From positions 186,001-250,000 of the forward strand of contig CM007992.1 in the NCBI GenBank assembly GCA_002189035.1: 64,000 nucleotides of DNA, given 5' to 3'. The position numbers and the translations under genes are program-made. Shown in pieces: positions 46,334 to 58,615 of this stretch. The notes beneath the pieces were generated by a model. It saw nothing but the letters and a program-made list of their open reading frames with translations. It was not told the DNA's origin and did not search any database. Source of the stretch: Utricularia gibba (taxonomy: Eukaryota; Streptophyta; Magnoliopsida; Lamiales; Lentibulariaceae). Each line of letters starts with the position of its first letter. The stretch's first letter is position 1.

Positions 46334-47337
46334 TTACCAGCTGAGAACTGGAGGAGGGGAGCCATGGCTGGTCTCTGAAGAAGCTGCTACTCTTACGGCT
46401 TGCAGCTCCAGACTCCTTTCTCCCTCAATCCTGTCTCCACCATCTCCATCATCATCCGATGATTCCAAAGTGAACTTCCCATGATCGTCACGCTGCGGTG
46501 CCCCTTCGATCGGCTCGTACTTCGCCGTCTCCCGACCAACCCCTTTGATCTTACAGCAAACACCATAGAATCCGACGCTCAGAGTAACGAGAGCAGCCAG
46601 ATGACAGTTGAAAAGCAGCGTTGCAATGGCACTCCCTCGATGATACTCGGGATGCCCCTGGCATGTGATGGTGAAATTTCCTCTGCTCTTTTGATCCAGA
46701 GCGCACCCATCGGAGATCATCTTTGTGAAGAATGAAAAACCCATCTGTACAGTCCACATTCCTTGTAATATAATCCCAATGCCACGCCCTAATCTTGGAT
46801 ATGCCGATTTCTGGGCTCTCATGCCAAGAAGAGTGGAGAAGAGGCATATGGCGATGGGTACCAGAATCAGATTATAGTAGCGGTTCTCAACTCCACCTGG
46901 GTCCTTAACATGAGCGTAAAATAGCAGAAATTCCTCCCAAAAGCGAATGCATCCATTAAAGATAGAAGCTTTTCGGGAAAACGAAATGAATCTATGGTGT
47001 TTGAGAAGAATCCTAGAAGGGAATTCAGGAGGAAGAGCAAGGCTATCGCGATCACCTGGAGCTGTAAAGCGAAACCTATGTTATCCTTGGAGACAACAGC
47101 GTCGGACAAGGAAATCAACGAGTTAACAACGAAAAGCGCAGCGAGAGCGGAGACAAACAAGCATGTTGTCCCCGATGAGAACAGAGCCACCTTTGGCTTA
47201 TCTCTGGATACGGTTTGCGGCAAGGAATCTACTAGCTGTGAACTCTTAGCGGCCGGCTCCGCGGCGGAGGAAACCGATTCCCAGACTCCGATCAGAATCC
47301 CCCCGCCGCCGGCAACAGCATATGCGAACAACCCCAT
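46334..47337 (-). CDS. DUF716 (TMEM45-like) multi-pass membrane protein, one frame break
   Basis: This is a plant member of the DUF716/TMEM45 family of integral membrane proteins, whose biochemical role is not established; some plant members were reported as virus-responsive. The gene is intronless. It begins MGLFAYAVAGGGGILIGVWE and has hydrophobic segments such as CLFVSALAALFVVNSLISL and LQLQVIAIALLFLLNSLLGF. The conserved late part has GRGIGIILQGMWTVQMGFSF, a Cys-containing loop (ITCQGHPEYHRG) and an acidic tail. The frame breaks at CCC (plus strand 46936-46938). One added base restores AFGEEFLLFYAHVKDPGGVE and a 334-residue protein of normal size. Confidence 0.85.
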
Positions 47338-48143
47338 TCCACAGCACAGATTTCAGCTTTGGAATCACCCCTTACCGAAACTCCACAGCATAGTCAACGA
47401 AAACGAAGCCTCGGTTTCTCCTCAGTCGGCCGCCTAGAGCTACGGGAGCCGACGCCGCTGACGTTTTCTTGATTGGAAAATATCAGCACATTGTTTACGG
47501 GCCAAGCAGGTAACAAAACTCCCCATGGTCCTAATGGACTGTGTAGAAAACGGGCTTCATCTTCCAATCGGCTTTCTTCTCCAGACTCGAAAACCAGATC
47601 CTTCCATCCATCCAAGTGGAATTCATTTAATAATTTATTTATGATTTTACATCGAATCTTTTTTATAATAAGATAATTAGATTAAATTCATTATAAATAT
47701 ATTATAAAAAACAAGAAATAAATTCAATTGAAGACAACACAAAAATTGAAGATTTGGTTCTATTTAAAACATTTTTACTCATTTCCAAAAATATTGATAT
47801 GGCATTTTCGAAGATGAGGTAAATGTTTCAAAAATAAGTAATTTTATTTTTTATTTTTTTCAGAAACGAAAATAAGAAAACCCAATTTGTTTTCGAAAAT
47901 AATTTAAAATATAGTTTATAATATTTATTTTAATATTAATTTCCCAAAAATGAATATAAACATAATCAAAACTTAATAAAATAAATTTAATAACTCAATT
48001 TTTGAAAATATCCACAACTAAAATTATACTATCATATAACCCTTCCCATGTCACCCCATCACTTGTGCAAAACACCTGAAAATTGATCGAATTTCTCAGA
48101 ATGCAAAAGCAACGAATTTTATTTCCTCCTTTAGAAACCGTCA
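47338..48143. other. Intergenic A+T-rich region, left part of the LBD duplication
   Basis: This region holds the DUF716 promoter and then very A+T-rich sequence (47630-48060). The segment 47610-47697 is nearly identical to 48903-48988, marking the left edge of the duplicated LBD unit. Confidence 0.55.
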
Positions 48144-48596
48144 TCAAGATTCTTCATCCGTATGTTGAATGATCGGTTGGAGCCGTGGGATCGCACAATC
48201 ATCCCATCGCAGAACCTCCATATTGGCCTCACAGTCGGCGACCTTCTTTCTGCACATCCGGAGCTGTTCTTTTACCCGTTGCAGTTGATTGGCTTCACAA
48301 GCCAATTCCCATCGTAGTCGACGGATCATCGTCGTGCATCCTGACGTCGGATACCTCCGTCGCATCTCCGCCTCATAGACCATGGCTTCTATAGCGCGGT
48401 CCCTCTCGTACTTGTTCTTTAGGCTCTTCAGCGTCTTGATAATTTTTGCCACCCCGAAAAGGCGATGCATGTTTTGGAACTTTTCGGGTTGATCGGAAGG
48501 GAAATAGGGAGCCAGTCGACAGTTGGGGGGACACTTTCTCCTCTGGAACTTGCACGAAGCGCACGCAGGAACGGCCCCGTCGATGACGGAAGACAT
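48144..48596 (-). CDS. LOB-domain (LBD) transcription factor, copy 1
   Basis: LBD proteins are plant-specific nuclear regulators of lateral organ development. This intronless copy encodes 150 residues. The zinc-finger-like block CASCKFQRRKCPPNC has the C-x2-C-x6-C-x3-C spacing. It is followed by RLAPYFPSDQPEKFQNMHRLFGVAKIIKTLKSL (GAS block region) and a helical segment with leucines (RRLRWELACEANQLQRVKEQL). The tail is short and acidic. It is a tandem duplicate of the gene at 49240-49746, with strongest similarity in the LOB block and divergence after residue 95 or so. Both reading frames are intact, which argues that both are, or recently were, functional. Confidence 0.9.
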   Translation of the reverse strand: MSSVIDGAVPACASCKFQRRKCPPNCRLAPYFPSDQPEKFQNMHRLFGVAKIIKTLKSLKNKYERDRAIEAMVYEAEMRRRYPTSGCTTMIRRLRWELACEANQLQRVKEQLRMCRKKVADCEANMEVLRWDDCAIPRLQPIIQHTDEES

Positions 48597-49239
48597 GGTG
48601 GGGTTTTAGGACGCAACCGAAAGAAGAAAAGCTTGGAAAGTTTCCGATAGCATCTTGGGTGCCTTTGGATTTGCTCAGATCAGGGAGGATGTTCTTAGTT
48701 CGGAAGTCGGATGGGTATATGAAACACCATGGATGGTTCTAGAAGTGAGCTCAAGAATAGGAGTTTTGTGGGCGACCCATCAACAGCATGCCCGCATTCC
48801 GACTCTCTTTTCTCTTCTGTAAGTCGTATGAAGACCTGAAGTGGTGAAGCAGGATGCATGAGAATGATAACCTCAGACCCTCAAACCGTCATCTGCAGAA
48901 CTATCCAAGTTGAATTCATTTTATAATTTATTTATGATTTTACATTGAATCTTTTCATAATAAGATAATTAGATTAAATTTATTATAAAAACAATTATTT
49001 AAATTTTAGATTTATTTTTTTTATAAAAATTATTAAATTGAATAAAAAAATTGATAAATCTATCACGGAAACAAAGCAACGTTTGGAAGTCACCACCACA
49101 ATCATCGTCTTTGCCTTCATTGTAAGCTCAACTTAGAAGCTTGAAGATTAGGCTCTATCACGATCATATAACCGTTATAACCCTACTTATATAACACGTG
49201 TAATTAATAGAATTTCGTAGAATGCAAAAGAAACGAATT
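48597..49239. other. Promoter of LBD copy 1 and 3' flank of copy 2
   Basis: Bases 48597-48890 match the upstream region of LBD copy 2, including a TATA-like GTATATGAAAC segment read from the minus strand. Bases 48900-49070 are the A+T-rich duplicated flank. No other gene is seen. Confidence 0.55.
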
Positions 49240-49746
49240 TTATTTCCTCCTTTGGTCACAGTTATCAAGATTCTCATCCGTACGTTCAGTGATGGGTTGG
49301 AAGCGTGGTGGTTCCAACCTTGGACTGGGCACAAGCACAGCTTTGGAATGATCCCTTTGCAGAACCGCCATCTTGGCGTCATGGTTGCGGAACTTCTTTC
49401 TGCGCATCTCTAGCTGTGATTGTACCCATTGCAGTCGATTGGTTGCACAAGCCAATTGGTCTTCTAGTCGACGGAGTATCAACGTGCATCCAAGCATCGG
49501 AAACCGCCGCCGTATCTCCGCCTCATAGACCATCGCGGTTATAGCATCGTCCCTCTCGGTCTTGTTCTTTAGGTTCTTCAGCGTCTTGATAATCTTTGCC
49601 ACCCCGAAAAGGCGATGTACGTTTTGGAACTTTTCGGGTTGATCGGAAGGGAAATAGGGAGCCAGTGGACAGGAGGGGGAACACTTAATCCTCTGGAACT
49701 TGCAGGAAGCGCACGCAGGAACGGCCCCGCCGGTGACGGGAGACAT
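49240..49746 (-). CDS. LOB-domain (LBD) transcription factor, copy 2
   Basis: This intronless copy encodes 168 residues. The Cys block CASCKFQRIKCSPSC keeps the family spacing, followed by LAPYFPSDQPEKFQNVHRLF and GVAKIIKTLKNLKNKTERDD. It is 18 residues longer than copy 1 because of an extended basic/proline-containing tail (VPSPRLEPPRFQPITERTD). Substitutions such as RKC to IKC and NCR to SCP separate the copies. Start codons and promoters align, supporting the chosen start. Which copy retains the ancestral role cannot be told from sequence alone. Confidence 0.9.
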   Translation of the reverse strand: MSPVTGGAVPACASCKFQRIKCSPSCPLAPYFPSDQPEKFQNVHRLFGVAKIIKTLKNLKNKTERDDAITAMVYEAEIRRRFPMLGCTLILRRLEDQLACATNRLQWVQSQLEMRRKKFRNHDAKMAVLQRDHSKAVLVPSPRLEPPRFQPITERTDENLDNCDQRRK

Positions 49747-50363
49747 GGTGGGTTTTTAGGAAGCAACCCAAAGAAGAAAATCTTGGAAAGTTTCCGATAA
49801 CATCTTCTGTGACTTTGGATTTGCTCAGAACAGGGAGGGATGTTCTTAGTTCGGAAGTCGGATGGATATATGAAACACCATGGATGGTTCTAGAAGTGAG
49901 CCCAAGAAGAGGAGTTCTGTGGGCGGCCCATCAACAGCATGTCCGCATTCCAACTCTCCCCTCTTCTGTAAGTCGTATGAAGACCTGAAGTGAAGCAGGA
50001 ATAACTTCAGACTTTCAAACCGTCATCAAGCCAATCAGAACCAGGGCTGGTATTTAAGGCCATGGCCGAGGAAACTTGGGTCTTCAGCATGGTCTATGTT
50101 TGCATGATGATGTACTAAGTGTATCGTGGTAGAGTCCAGATGGCCTTCTAAATCTACGCTTGGAAGGCCATCACAGACTCCACAAGCCTTGACCACGAGG
50201 CAGAACCTGCCAATGCAGAAGCCACTAACAGGATCCAGTCATTGGAATGCACAGGCATATTAGTCATAGAGATAATGAGAGGGTCCCTGGTTTTGAAATC
50301 GCTTTCAAGTTATGCAGCAGCATCACACGAATCTGGATGAATTCGACTTAAACAGGGGGAAAT
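49747..50363. other. LBD copy 2 promoter and thioredoxin 3' flank
   Basis: The first 250 bases or so are the duplicated LBD promoter, with a TATATATG-like element near 49866. The rest is unique sequence and no gene is seen. Confidence 0.5.
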
Positions 50364-51035
50364 TTAAGCAGCATATTTAGGAGCTTCCCTGTGTTTGAGT
50401 ATCTTGTTCTCCAGCTCCTCTTTCGCCCCACCAACAATCCTATCCACTTCCTTTCCTTGCTTTAGAAACAAGAAGGTCGGCATTGCCTGCACCCCGAACT
50501 CCCTTGCAACATCCTGCATCACCCGAGGAATATCGAAAGGACAAACATGCACACACGACAGGTCAGTAAAGCTTGGAAAGTGGAATGAAATGACATGATC
50601 GGGACGAAAACAAAGAATAGACATACGGATAGCTCATCGACATCGATTTTGACAAAGTCTACATCGCTATATCTAGCGGACAAGCTGTTGAAAATTGGCT
50701 CCATGAACCGGCAAGGTCCGCACCAAGTCGCCGAAAAGTCTACCACCATCTGATCACGCAATTACGAAATCACACCCATACAATTCAATAAAATCAAGAC
50801 AAAACTACGGCCAGCAAACCAAATAAAGCAGATCGGGCAAGATCTGAACTGCGAAAGAAGTATCAAGTGCGATGCGAACCAGCTTATTCAATTGCTTGGA
50901 GGAATTGAAATGCATCTGCCAACGCTGCGATGAGTGGAAGGCAGAGACGCGAGATGGACCAGATGACTCGGTCCCCTCCTCCGCTGCCGCCGCCGCTTCC
51001 CCTCCTCCGAACACAGAGGACAAAACGGAACCCAT
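50364..51035 (-). CDS. Thioredoxin h (subgroup II)
   Basis: Thioredoxin h reduces disulfides of target proteins in the cytosol and other compartments. I infer three exons, 50880-51035, 50627-50749 and 50364-50513, giving 142 residues. The active site WCGPC lies at residues 61-65, with [17 protein letters not shown] before it and [11 protein letters not shown] and the cis-proline segment [20 protein letters not shown] after it. The N-terminal extension of about 35 residues starts [13 protein letters not shown]; Gly2 and the following Ser fit N-myristoylation, as in the TRX h2 group. The extension contains a polyalanine tract from GCC repeats. The gene is intact. Confidence 0.94.
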
Positions 51036-52599
51036 GGTTATCAGAGAATTATCTTTGACCAAAAGTCAGACTGCTTGTAGCATTTTTCTCCACTCACAAT
51101 TCACAGGCCACAAATATCAGATAAATAATACATTTAATTTACCCCAATTTAATTACAGAAATTGCATAGAAACCTTACAAAACGCTAGCCCAAAGCCCAT
51201 CAAACAGATTCGGATCTGGGCCAGACTCCGGAGTTCGAATGGGGGTACATTTACAAATAGAATTTTGTTTTTTTTTGTGTGTGTGTTTTTTTTTTTATTT
51301 TTAAGCAATTTTGTGTATAATTTTTATTTTTAAAACTTAAAATTATATTCAATGAGGATGAACGTGCTGTTCAGTAGGAGTTCGAATGGGGGTACATCTA
51401 ACACCAGTTCATTCCAACCCTACAGACGAAGATAGAAGATTCTTGTTCACCTGCATACGAGATGTGGATGTGAGAATGTAAGCAGTCGTTTTACTGGGTG
51501 AATCTAGCTCACTAGAATAACCCGGGATCTTGAACTGTCTTCACTTTTTGGCAAGGACCTATCAGAGGTTAGTTCCCGGACTTGGAGGTTATCTGAATTA
51601 GAAGTGGAGTGGAGGTTGAGGGGTTGCTTTCCTTCCTCCTTTCATGGGTCGTATACTGAAACGAAAGGGAACCAACCGTGCTCATCCATGTCTATCCACA
51701 ACTACTAATAATGTCAGTTGGTCAAGAATCCTTAACGATGACAGCGCTGAAATGATGAGCCTTTCTTATTGTGTGCATATATCAATGGCTTAAACTCTAC
51801 GTTTGATTTTGAGATCACAATTCGACATTATGGGAGATGGCTATAACTGACATTCTGAGGGAATTCTCCCCATGCATTCATGGAATTCATTACATAAATG
51901 ATACATTGGGCACCGTCGGCGTCCTATTCGCTGCTGTCAATTGCATCGGTTTTATTAGACGCAACACTCGAACAACTTTACTGAGGGCGACTCGACCACC
52001 ATAGATGTGAGCTCCCTTTGCTCTTCATCGATAGTTCCATTATCCTGTTAAATTAGCTCGCCGGCCACCTTCATAGCCAGATGGGAATGAGAGAGAAAGC
52101 GAGGAACTTTTACTGCTGTCATGACTGTTGCATGAAGATTGGAAGGTAGGGGCCTTCGGGTTCTATTTTGCTTCAGTTCCAACATTTTGTTACCATCTGC
52201 ATTTATTTCGTCTGAGCGAAATGTTCCTTATATTTTGCGTTTGTATCAATGTAGCGAATACAAGGCTGTGGGTTCTTTCTGGGGTTTGTCGAAGTTTGGA
52301 TCTTTGAGTTGGGAGGGTTTCTTTGAGGTACAAGATCTCAGATCTGAGCCGCTTCGTAATGAATCCTTCGTAGTTTTCATGTATTTCGACTTCCACGGTC
52401 ACTTTTCTGCTATGTGGTTTTGGGGTTCCAGTATTCTATTCGTTCTTGCGTTCGTTTGTGATTTTTCAGTATCAAGATTGTTTTGCGGTTTTGCTCCTCT
52501 TTTATCTTCAGAGGTCTGGGTTCAGTTGTTAACGCCTTCTCATTTCTCTGTGAACTGTGAAGGTGAAGCGAACTGCTTAGTTTCTAATAGTGTCGTACT
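51036..52599. other. Intergenic region with the IQD leader
   Basis: About 1.5 kb without a recognised gene. It contains a 21-bp direct repeat (51230-51250 and 51377-51397) and, toward the right, T-rich sequence that probably includes the IQD 5' leader. An open frame at 52139-52678 overlaps the first IQD exon in another frame and has no known content. Confidence 0.5.
51230..51397. repeat. 21-bp direct repeat pair
   Basis: The sequence beginning GGAGTTCGAATGGGGGTAC occurs at 51230-51250 and again at 51377-51397 without mismatch, 147 bases apart. The DNA between them is A+T-rich. It could be a remnant of a small insertion or slippage event. Confidence 0.7.
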
Positions 52600-54487
52600 A
52601 TGGGGAAGTCTCCGGGAAAGTGGATCAAGGCAGTTCTTTTTGGAAAGAAGCAGTCAAAATCAAGATCATCCAAGGTAAGAAAGTTACTTGTGAATCACTT
52701 CTTTAGATGGGGTTGATGCACTTCCTGCTGCGAAAAAAAAATTGCTATGTTGGTACTTGTAGCCCTCGTGGTTGTGAACTGATTTTCATCTGTGAAGTCA
52801 TTTATTCGGTTTCTTGATCCATGGAGAATCGAAGATGTTCCTCCTCTGAAATAAAGAACTGAGTTTTATGTGTCAAAGTCCAGATTTTTTTAATGGAGAG
52901 CTTGTAGTTAAACTGCTAGTCACTGTGATTTGCAGAATGCTACCACCCCTGATAAAAAGGTCTCCCTAGCAACAACGGCAGAGGATCATGTCCTTGACAA
53001 ATCCCCTACAAATCATGTATCTGAAAATGGAGCATCTTATGCGAGACTGGAGAACGGCACAGCCCCTGCTCCCAGTACTCCCTCATCCGGTGGTAATCAG
53101 CTTCATGAATCTCAAGTGGTTGCTGTACCTCTGAACGATGCTGAGATGCTCATACAAAACCAATCTGCTACAAAAGCACAAGCTGCCTTCAAGGGGTATT
53201 TGGTAATGCTATCTCACGTTGCTCTCTCTGTAAAACCTTCCATCGGCAAGTCCTCTTGTCTTCTGTTTGTTTATATACCTCTCGAAAATGATCACTTTGC
53301 CAGGCTCGTCGTGCTTTTCGGGCTCTCAAGGGTATAATCAGGCTCCAAGCTCTTATCCGTGGACATCTGGTTAGGAGACAGGCTATTGCTACTTTCTATT
53401 CTATGCAGGCAATCCTTAAGCTACAGGCTGCTGTTCGTGGATGGAACGCTGGTGCTTCAGACAAATACAATGCAGGGGATCTTCAGGTACTTGCATCTTG
53501 TTAATCATCTACTCATTGCTCTGCATCGTCCATGCTCATCTTCTTTGTGCTTCATTGTTGGTACAGGCGACGAGTTACGGGAACGCCGCAACAAACTCGT
53601 ATATCCGTAAGGTTTGATTCCTTTTCCCGATCGGATCTCCTGTTTGAACGAGGGTCTGATCACCCGGCTGCTTGTTGTTCTAGCTTTTGCGTTCAGTGCC
53701 AACTGCTACCCCTTTGGCACTTCAATACGAAGAGACGGAGCCGAATTCAGCTTCAGTCTGGCTTGAGCGCTGGTCGCGTTCTCGTTTCTGGGTTCCTGTG
53801 CTCCCAAGAAAGGAAACTGCTGGCAACCACTCTGTGAAGTCGAGAAGAACATCTAGAAGGGCTGACAATGCACAAAATGGCGATAATGGCGATTCCGCTT
53901 CGAACGGAATTGATGCAAAGAGGAATATGAGGAAAAGCAGTAGTCGTCCGGCGGATTGGGTTCAGAAACAGCCTCAGAGTAAGCCCAAGATAAAACGCAA
54001 CTTGAGAAAAGTTTCTGCATCTGTTGCCGCAGCTTCTGAGAAGGGGGAAACGATCATCGAGCAGCCGGAGTCACAGTCACCTGAGGAATCTATGAATCCA
54101 GTCATTGGTCACGAAGCTGCTCCACGTGACGAGGCTTTTGAAGTCTCAGAGAATGGCCTTTCCAGAGTTGGTGCTGATCCCTTAGAAAACGGTACGGAAT
54201 CGAAGCATGAACAGATGGAGGAGATAAGCGCAAAGCCGGAGTTCAACGAAAGTCCGTCTCAGAATACCACTCCAAGCTTGCCGAGTTACATGGCCGCCAC
54301 GCAGTCCGCCAAAGCAAGGCTCAGAGCTTCAGGGTCTCCGAAGGTCGCTGAAGGAGGCAGCCACATTCGCCGCCATTCCTTACCAACATCTGCAAATGGC
54401 AAATCGGCCTCGGTATCGCCTGCACCGCAGCCTCCGAATACCACGCCAGCTCTCAAAACTAACAAACAGATCAAGCGTATCCAGTAG
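52600..54487 (+). CDS. IQ67-domain calmodulin-binding protein (IQD)
   Basis: IQD proteins are scaffold proteins that bind calmodulin and decorate microtubules or membrane domains. I infer five exons: 52600-52674, 52936-53202, 53304-53486, 53567-53611 and 53684-54487, giving 457 residues with consistent phases. The start [20 protein letters not shown] is the typical basic IQD N-terminus (IQD28-32-like). The IQ67 region spans exons 2-3: AQAAFKGYL joined to [20 protein letters not shown] and [20 protein letters not shown], with the characteristic intron inside the IQ motif. A conserved [14 protein letters not shown] segment follows, then a long low-complexity basic/Ser-rich tail with [15 protein letters not shown] near the end. 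The gene is intact. It is followed by an alpha-tubulin gene, an interesting functional neighbour though probably by chance. Confidence 0.94.
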
Positions 54488-56826
<2,339 letters not shown>

Positions 56827-57293
56827 ACCTCCTCAGACATCTATTTATTACTCCTTTGGTGTCAATGTTGCTACTTCTAGTTCGGGATGATATATCAAGA
56901 GTCCTACTTGCTACTGTTTCCCAAGTGGGGTACTCTTCGTATTAGAATGATATGAAATGCTATATTTTTTATTTAGGGTAATTAGTAATCATGATTAGTC
57001 TATTAATTGTGTTTATTATGATTATTAACGTCTTTAATTCAAAATAATCTTAATTCTTTTTAAAATATATATTATTATTTTAAAAAAATTATAAATGTAT
57101 TGTATTTCTCAAAATATAGATAATTCAAGATGTTTTTATCATTATTAAAATTATTGTGACATGATTATTCCATAATTTAATTATTTATATTTTTGATATC
57201 AGGATTATCACGTAATAAGCCACGAACTTTCGCCACGTGATCTCGTACTTGAACACATAAAGGTGGTTACAGTCGCACCAGACAAATGCTTGA
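56827..57293. other. Convergent intergenic region, A+T-rich
   Basis: The region 56960-57200 is strongly A+T-rich. It holds the tubulin 3' UTR and the 3' flank of the next minus-strand gene. No gene is seen. Confidence 0.55.
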
Positions 57294-57824
57294 CTATTTC
57301 TTCATCTTCCCGAATTTTCTCCGCCCCGGCACCTCCATTCTTCCGATGGAGCACCCACAACTCGCTCTGTAGATCAAAACGGCTTTCCCGTTAGGCGGTG
57401 CCATTTTCTTCAGCTCCGCCTCTAGTTCCCGGTGACGCCCACGCCGCAGTTCAAGTAAACCCATGGGGTTTAACTCCGGATGACTCTGTTTCGTAGCTTC
57501 AGAGTCCTCTGTTTCCAGCAGAATATCAAATTCGGTGGCGTCTTTCAGCCCACGGCACCCCTTTCTCCCACACTTTCTATCTGTGCAGAGAAGCACAACA
57601 ACAGTTGCAGTTACTGTGAGCAATAAGCTGAGCCCCAAACATGCAACTACTGTGGGAGCATCCGTGATTTCCTCCGACAGAGCATCCGTCGCTTCTGCCA
57701 CGAATTCGATTCCTTTGTGGGCAACGATTAGGAAATAGGGAAATAGCAAGAAACCAGATGCTCCAATCACAGCAATCAAGAGTATAACATCAATGATCGC
57801 GGTTCTTGATTTCTCGCAAGTCAT
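57294..57824 (-). CDS. Uncharacterised plant membrane protein with CGxxGCxGLK motif
   Basis: This single open frame encodes 176 residues. Two hydrophobic segments are visible: AIIDVILLIAVIGASGFLLFPYFLIV near the N-terminus and VVACLGLSLLLTVTATVVVLL in the middle. A Cys-containing stretch follows the second one (DRKCGRKGCRGLKDATEFDI), and the C-terminal part contains RHRELEAELKKMAPPNGKAV and ASCGCSIGRMEVPG. Similar plant proteins are often labelled 'ribosomal protein L34e superfamily' in databases, but the membrane segments make a ribosomal role unlikely. The four closely placed cysteines might bind a metal. Function unknown; the gene is intact. Confidence 0.75.
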   Translation of the reverse strand: MTCEKSRTAIIDVILLIAVIGASGFLLFPYFLIVAHKGIEFVAEATDALSEEITDAPTVVACLGLSLLLTVTATVVVLLCTDRKCGRKGCRGLKDATEFDILLETEDSEATKQSHPELNPMGLLELRRGRHRELEAELKKMAPPNGKAVLIYRASCGCSIGRMEVPGRRKFGKMKK

Positions 57825-58615
57825 CAGGAAGCAACCAGAGATTGACGATTCATATGCCTGGGTTTCAAACTCCGATCAAACTTGAATTCTTGGATTTGGG
57901 CATCTGTAAAAGACTATACGAAGTGAAACCACACAACCTGAAATCGAACCCAGAATCCGAACAACAACTCCAGATCAAACCCACGTCAGAATCACGGGGA
58001 AAAAGACACCAATCCAACGTTTTGTCCCTGTATCAAAACACAGAAAACATTTGGGACCAAGAACTCAAACTTTAAAACTGAAATCAATCGAAAACCCTCG
58101 TTGATTCCAGCGATAAACAAAGCGAATCCCTTGGTTGCTCTGAGGAGGACTCTTTTGCTTGCAAAATGATGGTTGAATTATTTTCCATAGCCATTTACTG
58201 ATTGCGGCCTGTAATCTAAAGCCGACTTTGCCCCTACGCATTAATTAAGACACGCCTCCGACCCTCTGGATCTAAAGGTAATTTACTGCATTTGTCTTCT
58301 TCTTCTTCTTTTTAAAAATTTTTAAAATTAATTCATATTTTCATTTTATTATATTAATAATATATATTTTATCGTTTTTAAATATCAAAACATTTTAATT
58401 CGAAATATTAATTTCTATCCCGTAATTTACACAAACAGATGCAATGCAGTTATACCTACATTTATATGCAGTTCTTACAAAATTAGTTCAGGGTGTCCGA
58501 ACAGGTCCACCCTCAGACTGGAGATCACGAGGAATCTGCAATGATGAGAAGATGATGAAATTAAGAGAGCGAACAAAGACAAAGTTTCATATGTACTAAA
58601 TGATTAGCAGTTAGT
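57825..58615. other. Intergenic region
   Basis: This region contains the upstream region of the small membrane protein and the 3' flank of the kinase gene, with an A+T-rich part at 58300-58430. The open frame at 57806-58075 is most likely leader sequence of the minus-strand gene. At 58500-58540 there is a possible extra last exon of the kinase (see that entry). Confidence 0.45.

Larger units (their letters stand above)
47610..50030. repeat. Tandem duplication of an LBD gene with flanking DNA
   Basis: Unit 1 runs from about 47610 to 48890 and unit 2 from about 48903 to 50030. Similarity covers the A+T-rich downstream flank (47610-47697 against 48903-48988), the region around the stop codons, the coding sequences, and about 240 bases of promoter (from 48597 and from 49747). 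The copies differ by scattered substitutions and small indels, so the event is not brand new. Confidence 0.85.

Noticed and set aside
51230-51250. GTTCGAAT-like sequence as a tRNA T-arm
   Set aside because: No matching acceptor, D-arm or anticodon stem can be found around either copy.
52139-52678. Open frame of 179 codons overlapping IQD exon 1
   Set aside because: It is in a different frame from the conserved [17 protein letters not shown] exon and looks like T-rich leader sequence.
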